Of a stretch of 37,876 bases of DNA, positions 15,055 to 24,100 are shown piece after piece. The position numbers and the translations under genes are program-made. The stretch spans positions 1 through 37,876 of the forward strand of contig JAGVWC010000005.1 in assembly GCA_018304465.1 (NCBI GenBank), read 5' to 3'. Below the pieces are notes generated by a model. The model searched no databases, was not told the origin of the DNA, and saw nothing but the letters and a program-made list of their open reading frames with translations. Source of the DNA: Candidatus Iainarchaeum sp. Its GTDB lineage: Archaea > Iainarchaeota > Iainarchaeia > Iainarchaeales > JAGVWC01. How positions within the stretch are numbered: the first letter of the stretch is position 1; every line of letters begins with the position of its first letter.

Positions 15055-17409
15055 ATGACTTTGCTTTCTTTTCATCGGATTCTGGTTATTATTCTCGTAA
15101 TGGGTATTTTGGCAGGGATCTTTTTCTGGGTGATTGTGCCTTTTTTGGTTCCGCCGCAAAAATTGGGTGATTTCAAGGCGGATGTGAATCGGATTGTGGG
15201 CAATGTTGTTTCGGATGATCCTGGCAACCCCGTGAATCCGCCATTGAGTGTGCCCGAATGCGGCAACGGTGTTTGTGAATCGACTGAAGATGTTTCCAAT
15301 TGTTTGCTGGATTGCTGGGTTTGTAACGGAAATGGTTCGTGTGAATCAAGCATCGGTGAAAACAAAAACTCGTGTTCTTCTGATTGTGTTTCTGCGCCAG
15401 TTTGTGTGGTCGACGGAAAATGCGTTTTGTCCACCGGCGAAACTGCGGTCAACTGTCCAGCTGACTGTAAAGTGGAAAGTGGTGGGGTTGGTGAAGACGT
15501 TGCAGGGGTGTCTACTCTGTCCTGTGGTGACGGGTCCTGTAGCGGGTCTGAAACGTGTTCTTCTTGTAGCCAAGATTGTGGTGTCTGTCCGGTAATCCCC
15601 GTATGTGGCAATAATAGTCGGGAAGGATCCGAAGTGTGTGACGGATCGGATTTGAACAGTCAAACATGCATTTTGAAGGGCTTTGTTTCGGGAACGCTTG
15701 CGTGTCTTTCAAATTGCACGGATTTCAGCACTTCTGCGTGTGTGGCGGCACCCACGCAAACCTGCGGAAACAATCTCAAAGAAGGAACCGAAGCCTGCGA
15801 CGGAACAGACCTGAACAGCCAAACCTGTATCACGCTCGGGTATAGTGGAGGGTCCCTTTCTTGCCAAACCAGCTGCACTGATTTCAACGTCCAAAATTGT
15901 ATTGTGCCAAGTGGGGCAATCTACTATATTTCAATTGACGGTAATGATTCGTGGAGTGGTCGTTCGTCCGATTGGAACGGAACCGACGGACCCTGGGCAA
16001 CACTTGGAAAAGCCATTGGTTTAATAAACTCGGGAAACATTGTCGGAGGAGATCGCGTACTTTTAAAACGCGGACAACAATTCCAAGCATATGCAATAAT
16101 ATCGGCTCTTACGTCCACTACCGTGAATCCCCTTGTGATTGGTTCGTATGGGGCTGGCGCAAGGCCTGAAGTCATTCAATCGGACCAAAAAAACGCAGCC
16201 ATATTTTTTTTGGACCGGCTTCCGGCGGGCACGGGGATAACTCTCCAGGATTTATTTATCAACCGTACACTACGACCTGTCGACGGCGGATGGTCTGTTT
16301 GGATCAGGAACGGTGCGGCCGCTGTTACTTTGAGAAATTGTGAGGTCCAAGGGGGGTATGATGCAGTCTATGCGAATGACTGCGAAGGATACTTGTTTGA
16401 GAACAACACGATTCATGGAGCGAGTCGGCAAGGAATCGCTTCTTCCTGTAGTAACGTTGTTATTCGTGGAAATAATATTTATAACAATGGATCCACAAGC
16501 CAAGATCACGATATCTACTTACAGGGTGGGATAGGATACAAATCCAATATCTTAGTTGAAAATAACTTACTTCACGACGCTATTAGCTGTTTTATCACAC
16601 ATGGAGTTTACGACAATCTAACCGTTCGGGGGAACCAAGTATACAACTGCAACTTTGGGATTACCATTGATGCAGGATATGCCTCGGCAGAATCATTTTC
16701 AAACGTAACCATTGAAAAAAATTTGTTGCATAATTTATACAAATATAGCGCTACATACCCGACCGCAGGAGTAACACTCGATTCCTGTACTACTTGCATT
16801 GTAAAAAACAATATTTTTTACGAAAACCGTGATAACCTCACACTCATGTCTATTGGTGGGGGCGATAACGGAAGTTCTGATGTTTCATTTGTAAACAATA
16901 ACTTTTATTTCACTACGCCAACACACGGCGTGTTAACTTTGTCTTCACAGAACATTTCCAATATTTCTTTCAAAAACAACATTATCTACACTCCCTTGAC
17001 AAAGATTGGAGGCGGTTACCCGCTGATGGTTACCCAAATGAGCGGGACCACGCCAACGATTGCCTTGTCCAATAACCAGTATTACTTTGCGAATGATCCC
17101 ACGATCAATTTTTATTATCTCGTTGCGCTCGGCGTTCCGGGTTATTTGACCCATGACGAATTTCTCCAAAGCTTTCCGGATGCCGATGCGAATAGCCTGT
17201 TTGGACAAGATCCCCAATTTGTGAATGCGATAAATCTATATGGAGGAGATGGGAATATCGGAACTAGCGATGATGGATTAATGATTATGACCGCAAGTCC
17301 TGCTAAAAACGCGGGCACCACAATAACCCAGGTTAGTTCGGATATCCGAAATATTTCACGGCCACAAGGATTGGCATATGATATCGGAGCATACGAATTA
17401 TCTGATTAA
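15055..17409 (+). CDS. Membrane-anchored Cys-rich surface protein with parallel beta-helix
   Basis: 784 residues from the ATG at 15055 (a TTG two codons earlier is possible). An N-terminal signal anchor spans about 9-33 (ILVIILVMGILAGIFFWVIVPFLV). Residues ~68-180 carry four-Cys CGNGxC-type modules in series (CGNGVCE..CLLDC, CNGNGSCE..CSSDC, CVVDGKC..CPADC, CGDGSCS..CSQDC). Two longer repeats follow (EVCDGSDLNSQTC and EACDGTDLNSQTC with GxLxCxxxCTDF). From ~285 on the chain is a right-handed parallel beta-helix of the pectate-lyase/NosD type with runs such as NNTIHGASRQGI, VIRGNNIYNN, VENNLLHD, IVKNNIFYEN. The last 50 residues (GQDPQFVN...SPAKNAGT...DIGAYE) are the closing segment typical of such proteins. 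No C-terminal anchor. Polysaccharide binding or cleavage is plausible; no catalytic site assigned. Base use in the second half is AT-richer than the neighbours. Confidence 0.88.
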   Translation: MTLLSFHRILVIILVMGILAGIFFWVIVPFLVPPQKLGDFKADVNRIVGNVVSDDPGNPVNPPLSVPECGNGVCESTEDVSNCLLDCWVCNGNGSCESSIGENKNSCSSDCVSAPVCVVDGKCVLSTGETAVNCPADCKVESGGVGEDVAGVSTLSCGDGSCSGSETCSSCSQDCGVCPVIPVCGNNSREGSEVCDGSDLNSQTCILKGFVSGTLACLSNCTDFSTSACVAAPTQTCGNNLKEGTEACDGTDLNSQTCITLGYSGGSLSCQTSCTDFNVQNCIVPSGAIYYISIDGNDSWSGRSSDWNGTDGPWATLGKAIGLINSGNIVGGDRVLLKRGQQFQAYAIISALTSTTVNPLVIGSYGAGARPEVIQSDQKNAAIFFLDRLPAGTGITLQDLFINRTLRPVDGGWSVWIRNGAAAVTLRNCEVQGGYDAVYANDCEGYLFENNTIHGASRQGIASSCSNVVIRGNNIYNNGSTSQDHDIYLQGGIGYKSNILVENNLLHDAISCFITHGVYDNLTVRGNQVYNCNFGITIDAGYASAESFSNVTIEKNLLHNLYKYSATYPTAGVTLDSCTTCIVKNNIFYENRDNLTLMSIGGGDNGSSDVSFVNNNFYFTTPTHGVLTLSSQNISNISFKNNIIYTPLTKIGGGYPLMVTQMSGTTPTIALSNNQYYFANDPTINFYYLVALGVPGYLTHDEFLQSFPDADANSLFGQDPQFVNAINLYGGDGNIGTSDDGLMIMTASPAKNAGTTITQVSSDIRNISRPQGLAYDIGAYELSD

Positions 17410-17595
17410 ATTGTCTGTGGCAATAAATATGAATATAATAACACGAAATGAGCGGCGTGACGGGAAACCCGGGCCTTTTAAGGCGTGAATGAAAGCCACG
17501 CCAAAACCTATTTCTGAAACACGGTCGTAAATAGAACTGTCTGGCGAGTATTTTCCTCGCCGACGTTCAAAAAAGAGGCGAGCCAAGCGGGTCAT
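17398..17595 (-). CDS. Doubtful small ORF, coupled to another small ORF
   Basis: 65 residues, Arg-rich at the start (TRLARLFFERRRGKYS) with a mixed middle (YDRVSEIGFGVAFIHALKG). Not recognised. Its ATG overlaps the stop of the ORF upstream on the same strand (ATGA at 17592-17595), a coupling used by real gene pairs in this genome, and its codons look plausible. Against it: it fills an otherwise structured intergenic region and runs over the end of the plus-strand beta-helix gene. Chance or ncRNA remain possible. Confidence 0.22.
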   Translation of the reverse strand: MTRLARLFFERRRGKYSPDSSIYDRVSEIGFGVAFIHALKGPGFPSRRSFRVIIFIFIATDNLIR

Positions 17596-17885
17596 TTGAA
17601 ATGGATCGTGCCGAGCGGTGCGAGTTCAATGGTGTACACGTATACGCTGACGGCCCTGGTTTCGGCGGGAAATGGCTCGTTTTCCGGAAAATTCATGTGT
17701 GAAGCGACGTAACGGAAAAAACAACGACGGTTTCGTCTGCTGTGACCGTACGCTGACTTGCTTTTTTTGTTATGTGGCCGTAAATTCACTCGGCAATTGG
17801 GTAGAAACCCTCTTTTTTATTCTTTTCTTCTATACTTTTAGGTAGTTGAATAACGGTTTTCCGTTTCTTTTAGGGGTTTTGATCT
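17410..17885. other. 476-base gap between the beta-helix gene and AlaRS
   Basis: No plus-strand gene. It holds several short inverted repeats: CGGG-AAA-CCCG at 17461-17471, GGCGTG/CACGCC near 17482-17502, and GGCGAG/CTCGCC at 17543-17561 with a 7-base loop. It also holds two coupled small minus-strand ORFs. A T-rich stretch (17810-17830) and the AlaRS promoter follow. A structured RNA cannot be excluded; I could not match one. Confidence 0.4.
17592..17789 (-). CDS. Doubtful small ORF upstream of the coupled ORF at 17398
   Basis: 65 residues from a TTG, or 34 from an internal ATG (MNFPENEPFPAETRAVSV). The first half is basic; the second is a plausible strand-rich piece (AVSVYVYTIELAPLGTIHFK). 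No family recognised. Its TGA overlaps the ATG of the next ORF. It could be a remnant of a transferred gene or a chance frame. Confidence 0.22.
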   Translation of the reverse strand: MNLRPHNKKSKSAYGHSRRNRRCFFRYVASHMNFPENEPFPAETRAVSVYVYTIELAPLGTIHFK

Positions 17886-19715
17886 TTGCTTTTGTCTAAT
17901 GAATTAAGATCCAAGTATTTGGCGTTTTTTAAGGAAAAAGGCCATGCGATTATTCCGTCGGCATCTTTGATTCCGGAAAACGATCCGACGGTGTTGTTTA
18001 CGACGGCGGGAATGCATCCGTTGGTTCCGTTTTTGATGGGTGAGCGGCATCCGCAAGGAAAGCGTTTGGCGGATGTCCAAAAGTGTATTCGAACTGGCGA
18101 TATCGATTCGGTCGGGGACGCGTGGCATTTGACGTTTTTTGAAATGCTGGGAAACTGGAGTCTTGGGGATTATTTCAAAAAAGACGCGTTGGCGTTTAGT
18201 TTCGAATTTTTGACTTCTCGAAAATGGCTGGGATTGGATCAGAATCGGTTGCATGTGTCGGTTTTTGCGGGTGACAAAGATGCTCCCAAAGACACCGAGG
18301 CCGCGGTCATTTGGGAGTCGTTGGGGATTCCAAAAGAGCGGATTCATTTTTTGCCAAAGTCCGATAATTGGTGGGGTCCGGCGGGTCAAACGGGTCCGTG
18401 TGGACCGGATTCGGAAATGTTTTTTGACACGCAAAAACAAGTCGGAGAACTGGTTGGAAAAACTCCGACGGAGAAGTTTTCGGATGGGTGTTCCAAAGGG
18501 CGTTTTGTCGAGATTTGGAACGACGTGTTTATGCAGTACAACAAGACCGCGCATGGATTGTTCGAGCCGTTAAAGCAAAAAAACGTGGATACGGGAATGG
18601 GTTTGGAGCGGACGGTCGCGGTGTTGAATGGGTTGTCTTCGGTGTACGATATCGATTCGTTTAAGCCGTTGATGCAAAAAATAAAATCGCTTTCCGGTGC
18701 GGGTTTGTTTGAAAAAAATCTTTCGTCTGGCCGCATTGTCGCGGATCACATGCGAAGCGCGGTTTTTATTTTGGGGGATTCCAAAGGTGTTGGCCCGTCG
18801 AACACGGATCAAGGCTATGTGTTGCGTCGGTTGATTCGTCGCGCGATTCGGCACGGAAAAAACCTGGGGATCGAAAAGGATTTTTCGGTGGAAGTCGCGA
18901 AAGTCGTGGTCGGCCAGTTTGGTTCCGTGTATTCGGAACTGGGCAAAAACCAGTCGTTTATTTTTTCCGAATTGGACAAGGAAGAAAAGAAATTCCGCGA
19001 TACGTTGGGGCGTGGAATGACGGTGCTGCAAAAAGCCCTGGATTCCGTGAAGCAATCTTCGGATCGTACATTGGATGCCAAGATCGTTTTTGATTTGTAT
19101 CAGAGTTACGGGTTTCCGCCGGAGATGACCGGAGAGCTTTGTCGCGAGAAAGGCCTTGAAGTGGACTTGGATGGTTTTCAGAAATTGTTGACTGAACATC
19201 AGGATTTGTCGCGAAAAGGCGCGGAGCAAAAATTCAAAGGCGGTTTGGCGGATCATTCCGAGGAAACCACGAAATTGCATACGGCCACGCATCTGTTGAA
19301 CGCGGCGTTGCGAAAAGTGCTGGGGCCGCATGTGTTTCAGAAAGGATCGAATATTACGGCGGAACGCTTGCGGTTTGATTTTCCGAATCCGCAAAAAGTT
19401 TCCGAAGACCAATTAAAGCAAGTGGAAGCCTTGGTGAATCGAATGATTTCGGAGGGCTTGGAAGTCAAGATGGAAATTTTGCCGTATGAAGAAGCCAAGA
19501 AAAGCGGGGCCATGGGCGTGTTTGAGGAAAAGTATGGTGACCATGTCAAGGTGTATACCGTGTGGAATCCGAAAACCAAGGAAGTGTTTTCGAAAGAATT
19601 GTGCGGCGGTCCGCATGTTACGAACACCCGGGAAATTGGCGGGTTCAAAATTACGAAAGAAGAAGGCGTTGCGGCGGGGATTCGTCGCATTAAGGCAATT
19701 GTGGTTTCTCCGTAA
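17886..19715 (+). CDS. alaS: Alanyl-tRNA synthetase, short form without C-terminal domain
   Basis: Attaches alanine to tRNA-Ala and edits mischarged serine. 609 residues from the TTG at 17886 (or 607 from the TTG at 17892, which gives the family-like start SNELRSKYLAFF). The class II catalytic part contains FTTAGMHPLVPFL, the block VQKCIRTGDIDSVGD and FFEMLGNWSLGDYFK. The editing domain has its zinc ligands HTATH (465-469) and CGGPH (C573, H577). The protein ends right after the editing domain (GIRRIKAIV), so the coiled-coil oligomerisation and C-Ala domains of ~875-residue enzymes are missing. The N-terminal blocks are bacterial in type and, from memory, closest to the ~600-residue AlaRS of CPR/Patescibacteria. 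A T-rich tract follows the stop. Confidence 0.92.
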   Translation: MLLSNELRSKYLAFFKEKGHAIIPSASLIPENDPTVLFTTAGMHPLVPFLMGERHPQGKRLADVQKCIRTGDIDSVGDAWHLTFFEMLGNWSLGDYFKKDALAFSFEFLTSRKWLGLDQNRLHVSVFAGDKDAPKDTEAAVIWESLGIPKERIHFLPKSDNWWGPAGQTGPCGPDSEMFFDTQKQVGELVGKTPTEKFSDGCSKGRFVEIWNDVFMQYNKTAHGLFEPLKQKNVDTGMGLERTVAVLNGLSSVYDIDSFKPLMQKIKSLSGAGLFEKNLSSGRIVADHMRSAVFILGDSKGVGPSNTDQGYVLRRLIRRAIRHGKNLGIEKDFSVEVAKVVVGQFGSVYSELGKNQSFIFSELDKEEKKFRDTLGRGMTVLQKALDSVKQSSDRTLDAKIVFDLYQSYGFPPEMTGELCREKGLEVDLDGFQKLLTEHQDLSRKGAEQKFKGGLADHSEETTKLHTATHLLNAALRKVLGPHVFQKGSNITAERLRFDFPNPQKVSEDQLKQVEALVNRMISEGLEVKMEILPYEEAKKSGAMGVFEEKYGDHVKVYTVWNPKTKEVFSKELCGGPHVTNTREIGGFKITKEEGVAAGIRRIKAIVVSP

Positions 19716-19858
19716 CTCTTTTTGAATTTTAAAGCCCAAAAAATCTTTTTCTTTTTCTTTGTGCGCTTAGGCCTGCTTTTCATTCAAAAATAAGCTTATT
19801 ACTACATGTATTTTCTATTTTAGAGAAATATCTACGCTTATTACTATTTTTTTGGTGG

Positions 19859-19883
19859 TTGTTAAGGAAAAAAAGCTTAACAA
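19859..19883. repeat. 8-bp inverted repeat upstream of ftsZ
   Basis: TTGTTAAG and CTTAACAA pair exactly around a purine-rich 9-base loop, about 55 bases upstream of the FtsZ TATA box. It could be a regulator site or a 3'-end structure of the AlaRS mRNA. Confidence 0.4.
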
Positions 19884-19936
19884 GGTCTGTTTTTTGATTC
19901 GGAGTGTTAATATTCCTCTGTTTTTGGAATGAAACG

Positions 19937-19944
19937 TATAAATA
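19937..19944 (+). promoter_or_regulatory. TATA box of ftsZ
   Basis: TATAAATA preceded by purines (GAAACG) is the clearest archaeal promoter in the window. Transcription should start ~25 bases downstream, near 19970, leaving a ~50-base leader that contains AGAGGT about 9 bases before the ATG. This gene therefore uses a leader while many neighbours look leaderless. Confidence 0.65.
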
Positions 19945-20020
19945 GGAGGATGTGTGTAAGTATAAACAGTTTTTTGCCCGGACTGGTTTCCGGCAATAAC
20001 ACCACAGAGAGGTACAGAAC

Positions 20021-21082
20021 ATGAAGTCCATTATTTCAGATGCCGTCCAGGCCAAACAATCCATGGCCGAGGACAAAATCGAAGAATTCGGCGTACCAAA
20101 AATTATGGTCGTCGGAGTCGGAGGCGCCGGATGTAACACCGTTAACCGTCTCGCAACCCTTGGAACGTCCAGTGCCCAATTGGTCGCCGTGAACACCGAC
20201 AAGCAACACCTGGCGATTATCAACGATCAGATCACCAAAATCTTGATCGGAAAATCGGTGACCCGCGGTCTTGGTGCCGGCGGATACCCCGAAATCGGAG
20301 CCAAAGCGGCTGAAATTTCGCGACCTGCATTGGAAGAAGTGCTGTCCGGAATCGACATGTTGTTTTTGGCGGCAGGAATGGGCGGAGGAACCGGAACCGG
20401 TGCAGCTCCCTTGATTGCCGGAATCGCAAAAGAACAAGGCGCGATCGTGATCGCCATGGTCACCTATCCGTTCTCGCTCGAACGCGCCCGAATGACCAAA
20501 GCCGAAGAAGGATTACGCGCGTTGCAAAAAGCAACCGATACCGTCGTTGTGATCGACAACAACCGCCTTGTTGAACTCGTACCGAACTTGCCCATGCAAG
20601 ACGCGTTCAAGGTTGCGGACGAAGTCGTCGCGCGAACCGTTCGCGGAATCACTGAAACCATCACGCAACCGTCCTTGATCAACCTCGACTACGCGGATGT
20701 CCGCTCGATCATGAGCAACAAAGGATTGTCCGTTATCGCTGTCGGAGAATCAAAATCGGTTGACCGCGTCAATGAAGTCGTCGAAGACACCTTAAACAAT
20801 GCATTGCTCGATGTCAACATCAACGGAGCAACCGGAGCCCTTATTCACATTACCGGAGGACCGGAATTGACGTTGGGTGAAGCAAACGAAATCGGAACCA
20901 TGCTCACCGATCAGATGGATTCGAAAGCGGCCGTCATCTGGGGAGCCCGTGTCGACCCGACGTTCCAGAACCGCGTTGAAGTCATCACGATTTTCACTGG
21001 AGTGCACTCGCCGTACATCAAAACGGATCAACCCGAAAAAGTCGCAAAACCCAAGAAAGAATGGGGACTTGATTTCATCTAA
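20021..21082 (+). CDS. ftsZ: Cell-division GTPase FtsZ
   Basis: Tubulin-like GTPase that polymerises into the division ring. 353 residues. The nucleotide-binding glycine loop VGVGGAGCNTVNRL is at 31-44, the tubulin signature GGGTGTG at 121-127, and the T7-loop catalytic residues at N221-D226 (NLDYAD). The C-terminal half has the usual FtsZ_C fold (SVIAVGESKSVDRV, ALIHITGGPELTLGEANEI). A short linker ends in the hydrophobic peptide EWGLDFI, the position where archaeal and bacterial FtsZ bind partners such as SepF. Codon choice differs from most neighbours, with far more C-ending Ile, Asn and Val codons and GGA Gly, as expected for a highly expressed gene. Monocistronic. Confidence 0.97.
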   Translation: MKSIISDAVQAKQSMAEDKIEEFGVPKIMVVGVGGAGCNTVNRLATLGTSSAQLVAVNTDKQHLAIINDQITKILIGKSVTRGLGAGGYPEIGAKAAEISRPALEEVLSGIDMLFLAAGMGGGTGTGAAPLIAGIAKEQGAIVIAMVTYPFSLERARMTKAEEGLRALQKATDTVVVIDNNRLVELVPNLPMQDAFKVADEVVARTVRGITETITQPSLINLDYADVRSIMSNKGLSVIAVGESKSVDRVNEVVEDTLNNALLDVNINGATGALIHITGGPELTLGEANEIGTMLTDQMDSKAAVIWGARVDPTFQNRVEVITIFTGVHSPYIKTDQPEKVAKPKKEWGLDFI

Positions 21083-21152
21083 ATTTTCCTTCGTGAATGG
21101 CGTGGAAGAATCCAACTGGACTCTCCCGCCTTCGAATTTTTTTCCGCATACG

Positions 21153-21160
21153 TTTAAATA
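21153..21160 (+). promoter_or_regulatory. TATA-like box of the FG-GAP-like protein gene
   Basis: TTTAAATA lies 23-30 bases upstream of the ATG at 21183, implying a leaderless mRNA. Confidence 0.5.
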
Positions 21161-21182
21161 ATCAGGATCCGAATTATCTTGA

Positions 21183-24100
21183 ATGAAACTGTTTTTTTTC
21201 CTGTTAATCGCTTTTTTGGCATTTTCTTCGGTAGTCCAAAGTGCTTCGATCGACTTGAACAACGCAACGAATTTTCAAACCCGCTGGAACGGCGGTGCGG
21301 CTTCGGATCAAACGGGCTACATCCTGTACGGAGAGTCTTCCATTCGAATCGAAAATATTGACGGGGGTGCGGTGTCCAATGATTTGTTGATTGACAGTCC
21401 TTCCGCGGACGTCAACGGAAAAACAAACGTTGGCGCGCTTTATTTGATCAAAAACATCTCTTCCACTTCGGGAGTAAAGGATCTTTCAAATTTGAACAAT
21501 TTCGATGTTCGTTTTAACGGGCATGGAACCGGGGATTATTTGGGCTCGCAGGAAAATTTTGGACACAATTTCATTTTAACCAACATTGACGGCGGCGCGT
21601 ATTCGAACGATCTGTTGATTCCAAGCCAGTCTGCGGACGCGAACATGTTCGGTTCCACGCGCGTAAATGCGGGCGTGGTTTATTTGGTTCGAAACATCGA
21701 TTCGTTGTCCGGTTCTTTTGATTTTGCGAATCCGGCGAATTATTCCGCCGCTTGGTTTGGCGCCACCGCAACCGCGCAACTTGGTTACACGAATAACGGC
21801 GGCACCGGAATTATTGTAGCGAATACGGATGGCGGAGCCTATCCGAATGACCTTGTTCTTGCAAGCCCCAACGCGGACGTGAACGGAATAACCAACGCGG
21901 GGGCTGTGTACTTGATCCTGAATGTGGACGCGGTAACGGGCGCTAATGACCTGAACAATCCAAGCGATTATTCCGTGGCGTGGTTTGGGGCTTCGACATC
22001 GGATTATTTTGGATCGGATAATTCGGGGCGTTCCATTCAGGTGGCGAGCATTGATGAAAACGGAACCGCAAATGATTTGATTATTACCGCGTTTTATGCG
22101 GATGTGAATTCCAAAACCAATAACGGAGCGGTTTATCTGATCAAGAACGCGGGATCGCTTTCAGGTACCCGCGGAATGGGTAATCTGGATAATTTTGATG
22201 TTCGCTGGAGCGGCGCGGAAAATTCGGCGTTGTTTGGAGGCGCAGGTTCAAAAAACATGACCGGAGTCGAAGTCGTGAACGTCGATAACGGGTCTTATGC
22301 CAATGATTTATTGGTGGGTTCGACTAACGCGACTGTGGGCGCCAAGAGCACGCGTGGAACGGTTCATTTGTTGAAAAACGTGGATGGTTTGTCGGGGTCA
22401 AAAGACCTTAATTCATTGGATCATTTTGACGTACGATGGAATGGCGGAACTGAGTACGACAATTTGGGTTGGACGTGGGCCAGCCGGGAAGGATTTCGCT
22501 TGGTGAACGTTGACGAAGGGGCCTATGCGAACGACTTGGTGATCAGCGCGCAATATGCTTCGGTCAGCGGTCGGCAGTGGAACGGGGCTTTTTATTTGAT
22601 GAAGAACATCGATGCGTTGTCCGGCGTAAAAGACCTTAATTATTCGATCAATTTTGACGTGCGATGGGAAGGCGGGGAACCGGGGGACTCCGTGGGTCGA
22701 ACCGGAACCTCGATAAACGGTTTTTATGGACCTGGTTTTCAATTAATCGATTTGGACAATACGGGTTTTCAGGATGATTTGATTCTTTCCGCCATGTATG
22801 GAAACGTGTTGGGCCGAACGGACGCTGGAGTGGTGTATTTGATCAAAAATATCGGTTCTTTGTCCGGTGCCAAGGATTTGAATCTTTCTTCCGGTTATTC
22901 GGTTCGATGGATCGGCGCGTCGTCAAATGATTATCTGGGGTATGCGTGGAATGGTCAATTGGTTCAGGTGTTGAATGCGGATGGCGGCGCATATTCCAAT
23001 GATCTTTTGTTGACCGTGCCCTATGCGGACGTGAACAACCGGTCGGATGCGGGAATTGTGTACATGTTGCTTGGTGTGGATCAGTTGTCGGGAACCGTGG
23101 ACATGAATCTTTCGGAAAATTTTTCAGCGGCTTGGTATGGGTCCGGAGCAAGCGACTTGTTGGGTTCCAATACCGTGGTTTCGGGAGCCCAAGTGGTGAA
23201 TCTGGATAACGGTTCATTTGCGAACGACGTGTTGATTACGTCCACGACCGCGGATTTTAACGGCGGAACCACTAATGGTGCCGTGTATGCCATTCAAGGA
23301 ATCGATTCGTTATCCGGCTTGTTTGACATTAATGTGGCGTCGTCTTCGAGCGCGACTTTTTTCGGGGCTCCAAACGACACTTTGGGGAGTTCCGGTGGCG
23401 CGCCAGGATTTTTTTTCCAGAATTTAGGTGATGACGCGTACGCAAACGATTTTCTGTTTGTTGGAAGCGACGCGGATACGAACGGAAAAACCGACGCGGG
23501 GGTCATTTATCTTTTAGAACGGGACTTTGATTCCACTGCCCCCGTTACGACCGCGGATTATAATGGTGGGACTCAGGCAACGGACGCGAACGTGGTGTTG
23601 ACGTGTACGGATTCTGATGCGGGTTGCGGTTCCACGCAGTATCGCGTGGATTCTGACGCTGGCCTAAGCGTTTCCATGGGTTCTTGGCAGACGTTTGATT
23701 CAAATATTTTGATCACAAGCGATGGAAATTGGGCGATTGATTTTAATTCCACGGATTTGGTTGGAAATCGTGAAACCACTCGCCGGATTTTCGTGTTGAT
23801 TGCGCGGCCAGGTTCAGGTATTGCGGGTGGTCCGCGGTTTGTGTGTCCGAACAATGTATGTGAACCCGACGAAAACGCGGTCGTGTGTCCGCTGGATTGT
23901 CCTAACGTTTGCGGGGATCGGTCTTGCACGCACACGGAAAATAATTTTTCGTGTCCGTTTGATTGTGCCATTGGTTGTGGAAACGGGATTTGCGATGTGC
24001 AAGAATCGGATCGCACGTGTCCAACGGACTGCGGGAGACAACCGGGAGAAATCCTGAATGTCAATGTTCCAAGTCCCACAGGAAGCCAGAATCCCATCAC

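Larger units (their letters stand above)
19716..20020. other. AT-rich gap holding the AlaRS terminator and FtsZ promoter
   Basis: No gene. T-rich tracts (TCTTTTTCTTTTTCTTT, about 19745-19761) would end the AlaRS transcript. A near-repeat GCTTATTACTA occurs at about 19793-19803 and 19837-19847. An 8-bp inverted repeat TTGTTAAG/CTTAACAA lies at 19859-19883. The FtsZ TATA box and leader occupy the last ~85 bases. Confidence 0.5.

Noticed and set aside
17410..17885. RNase P RNA or another known structured RNA on the minus strand
   Set aside because: GAGGAAA and CAGAAA-like strings are present, but the remaining conserved regions and the long-range P4 pairing could not be found.
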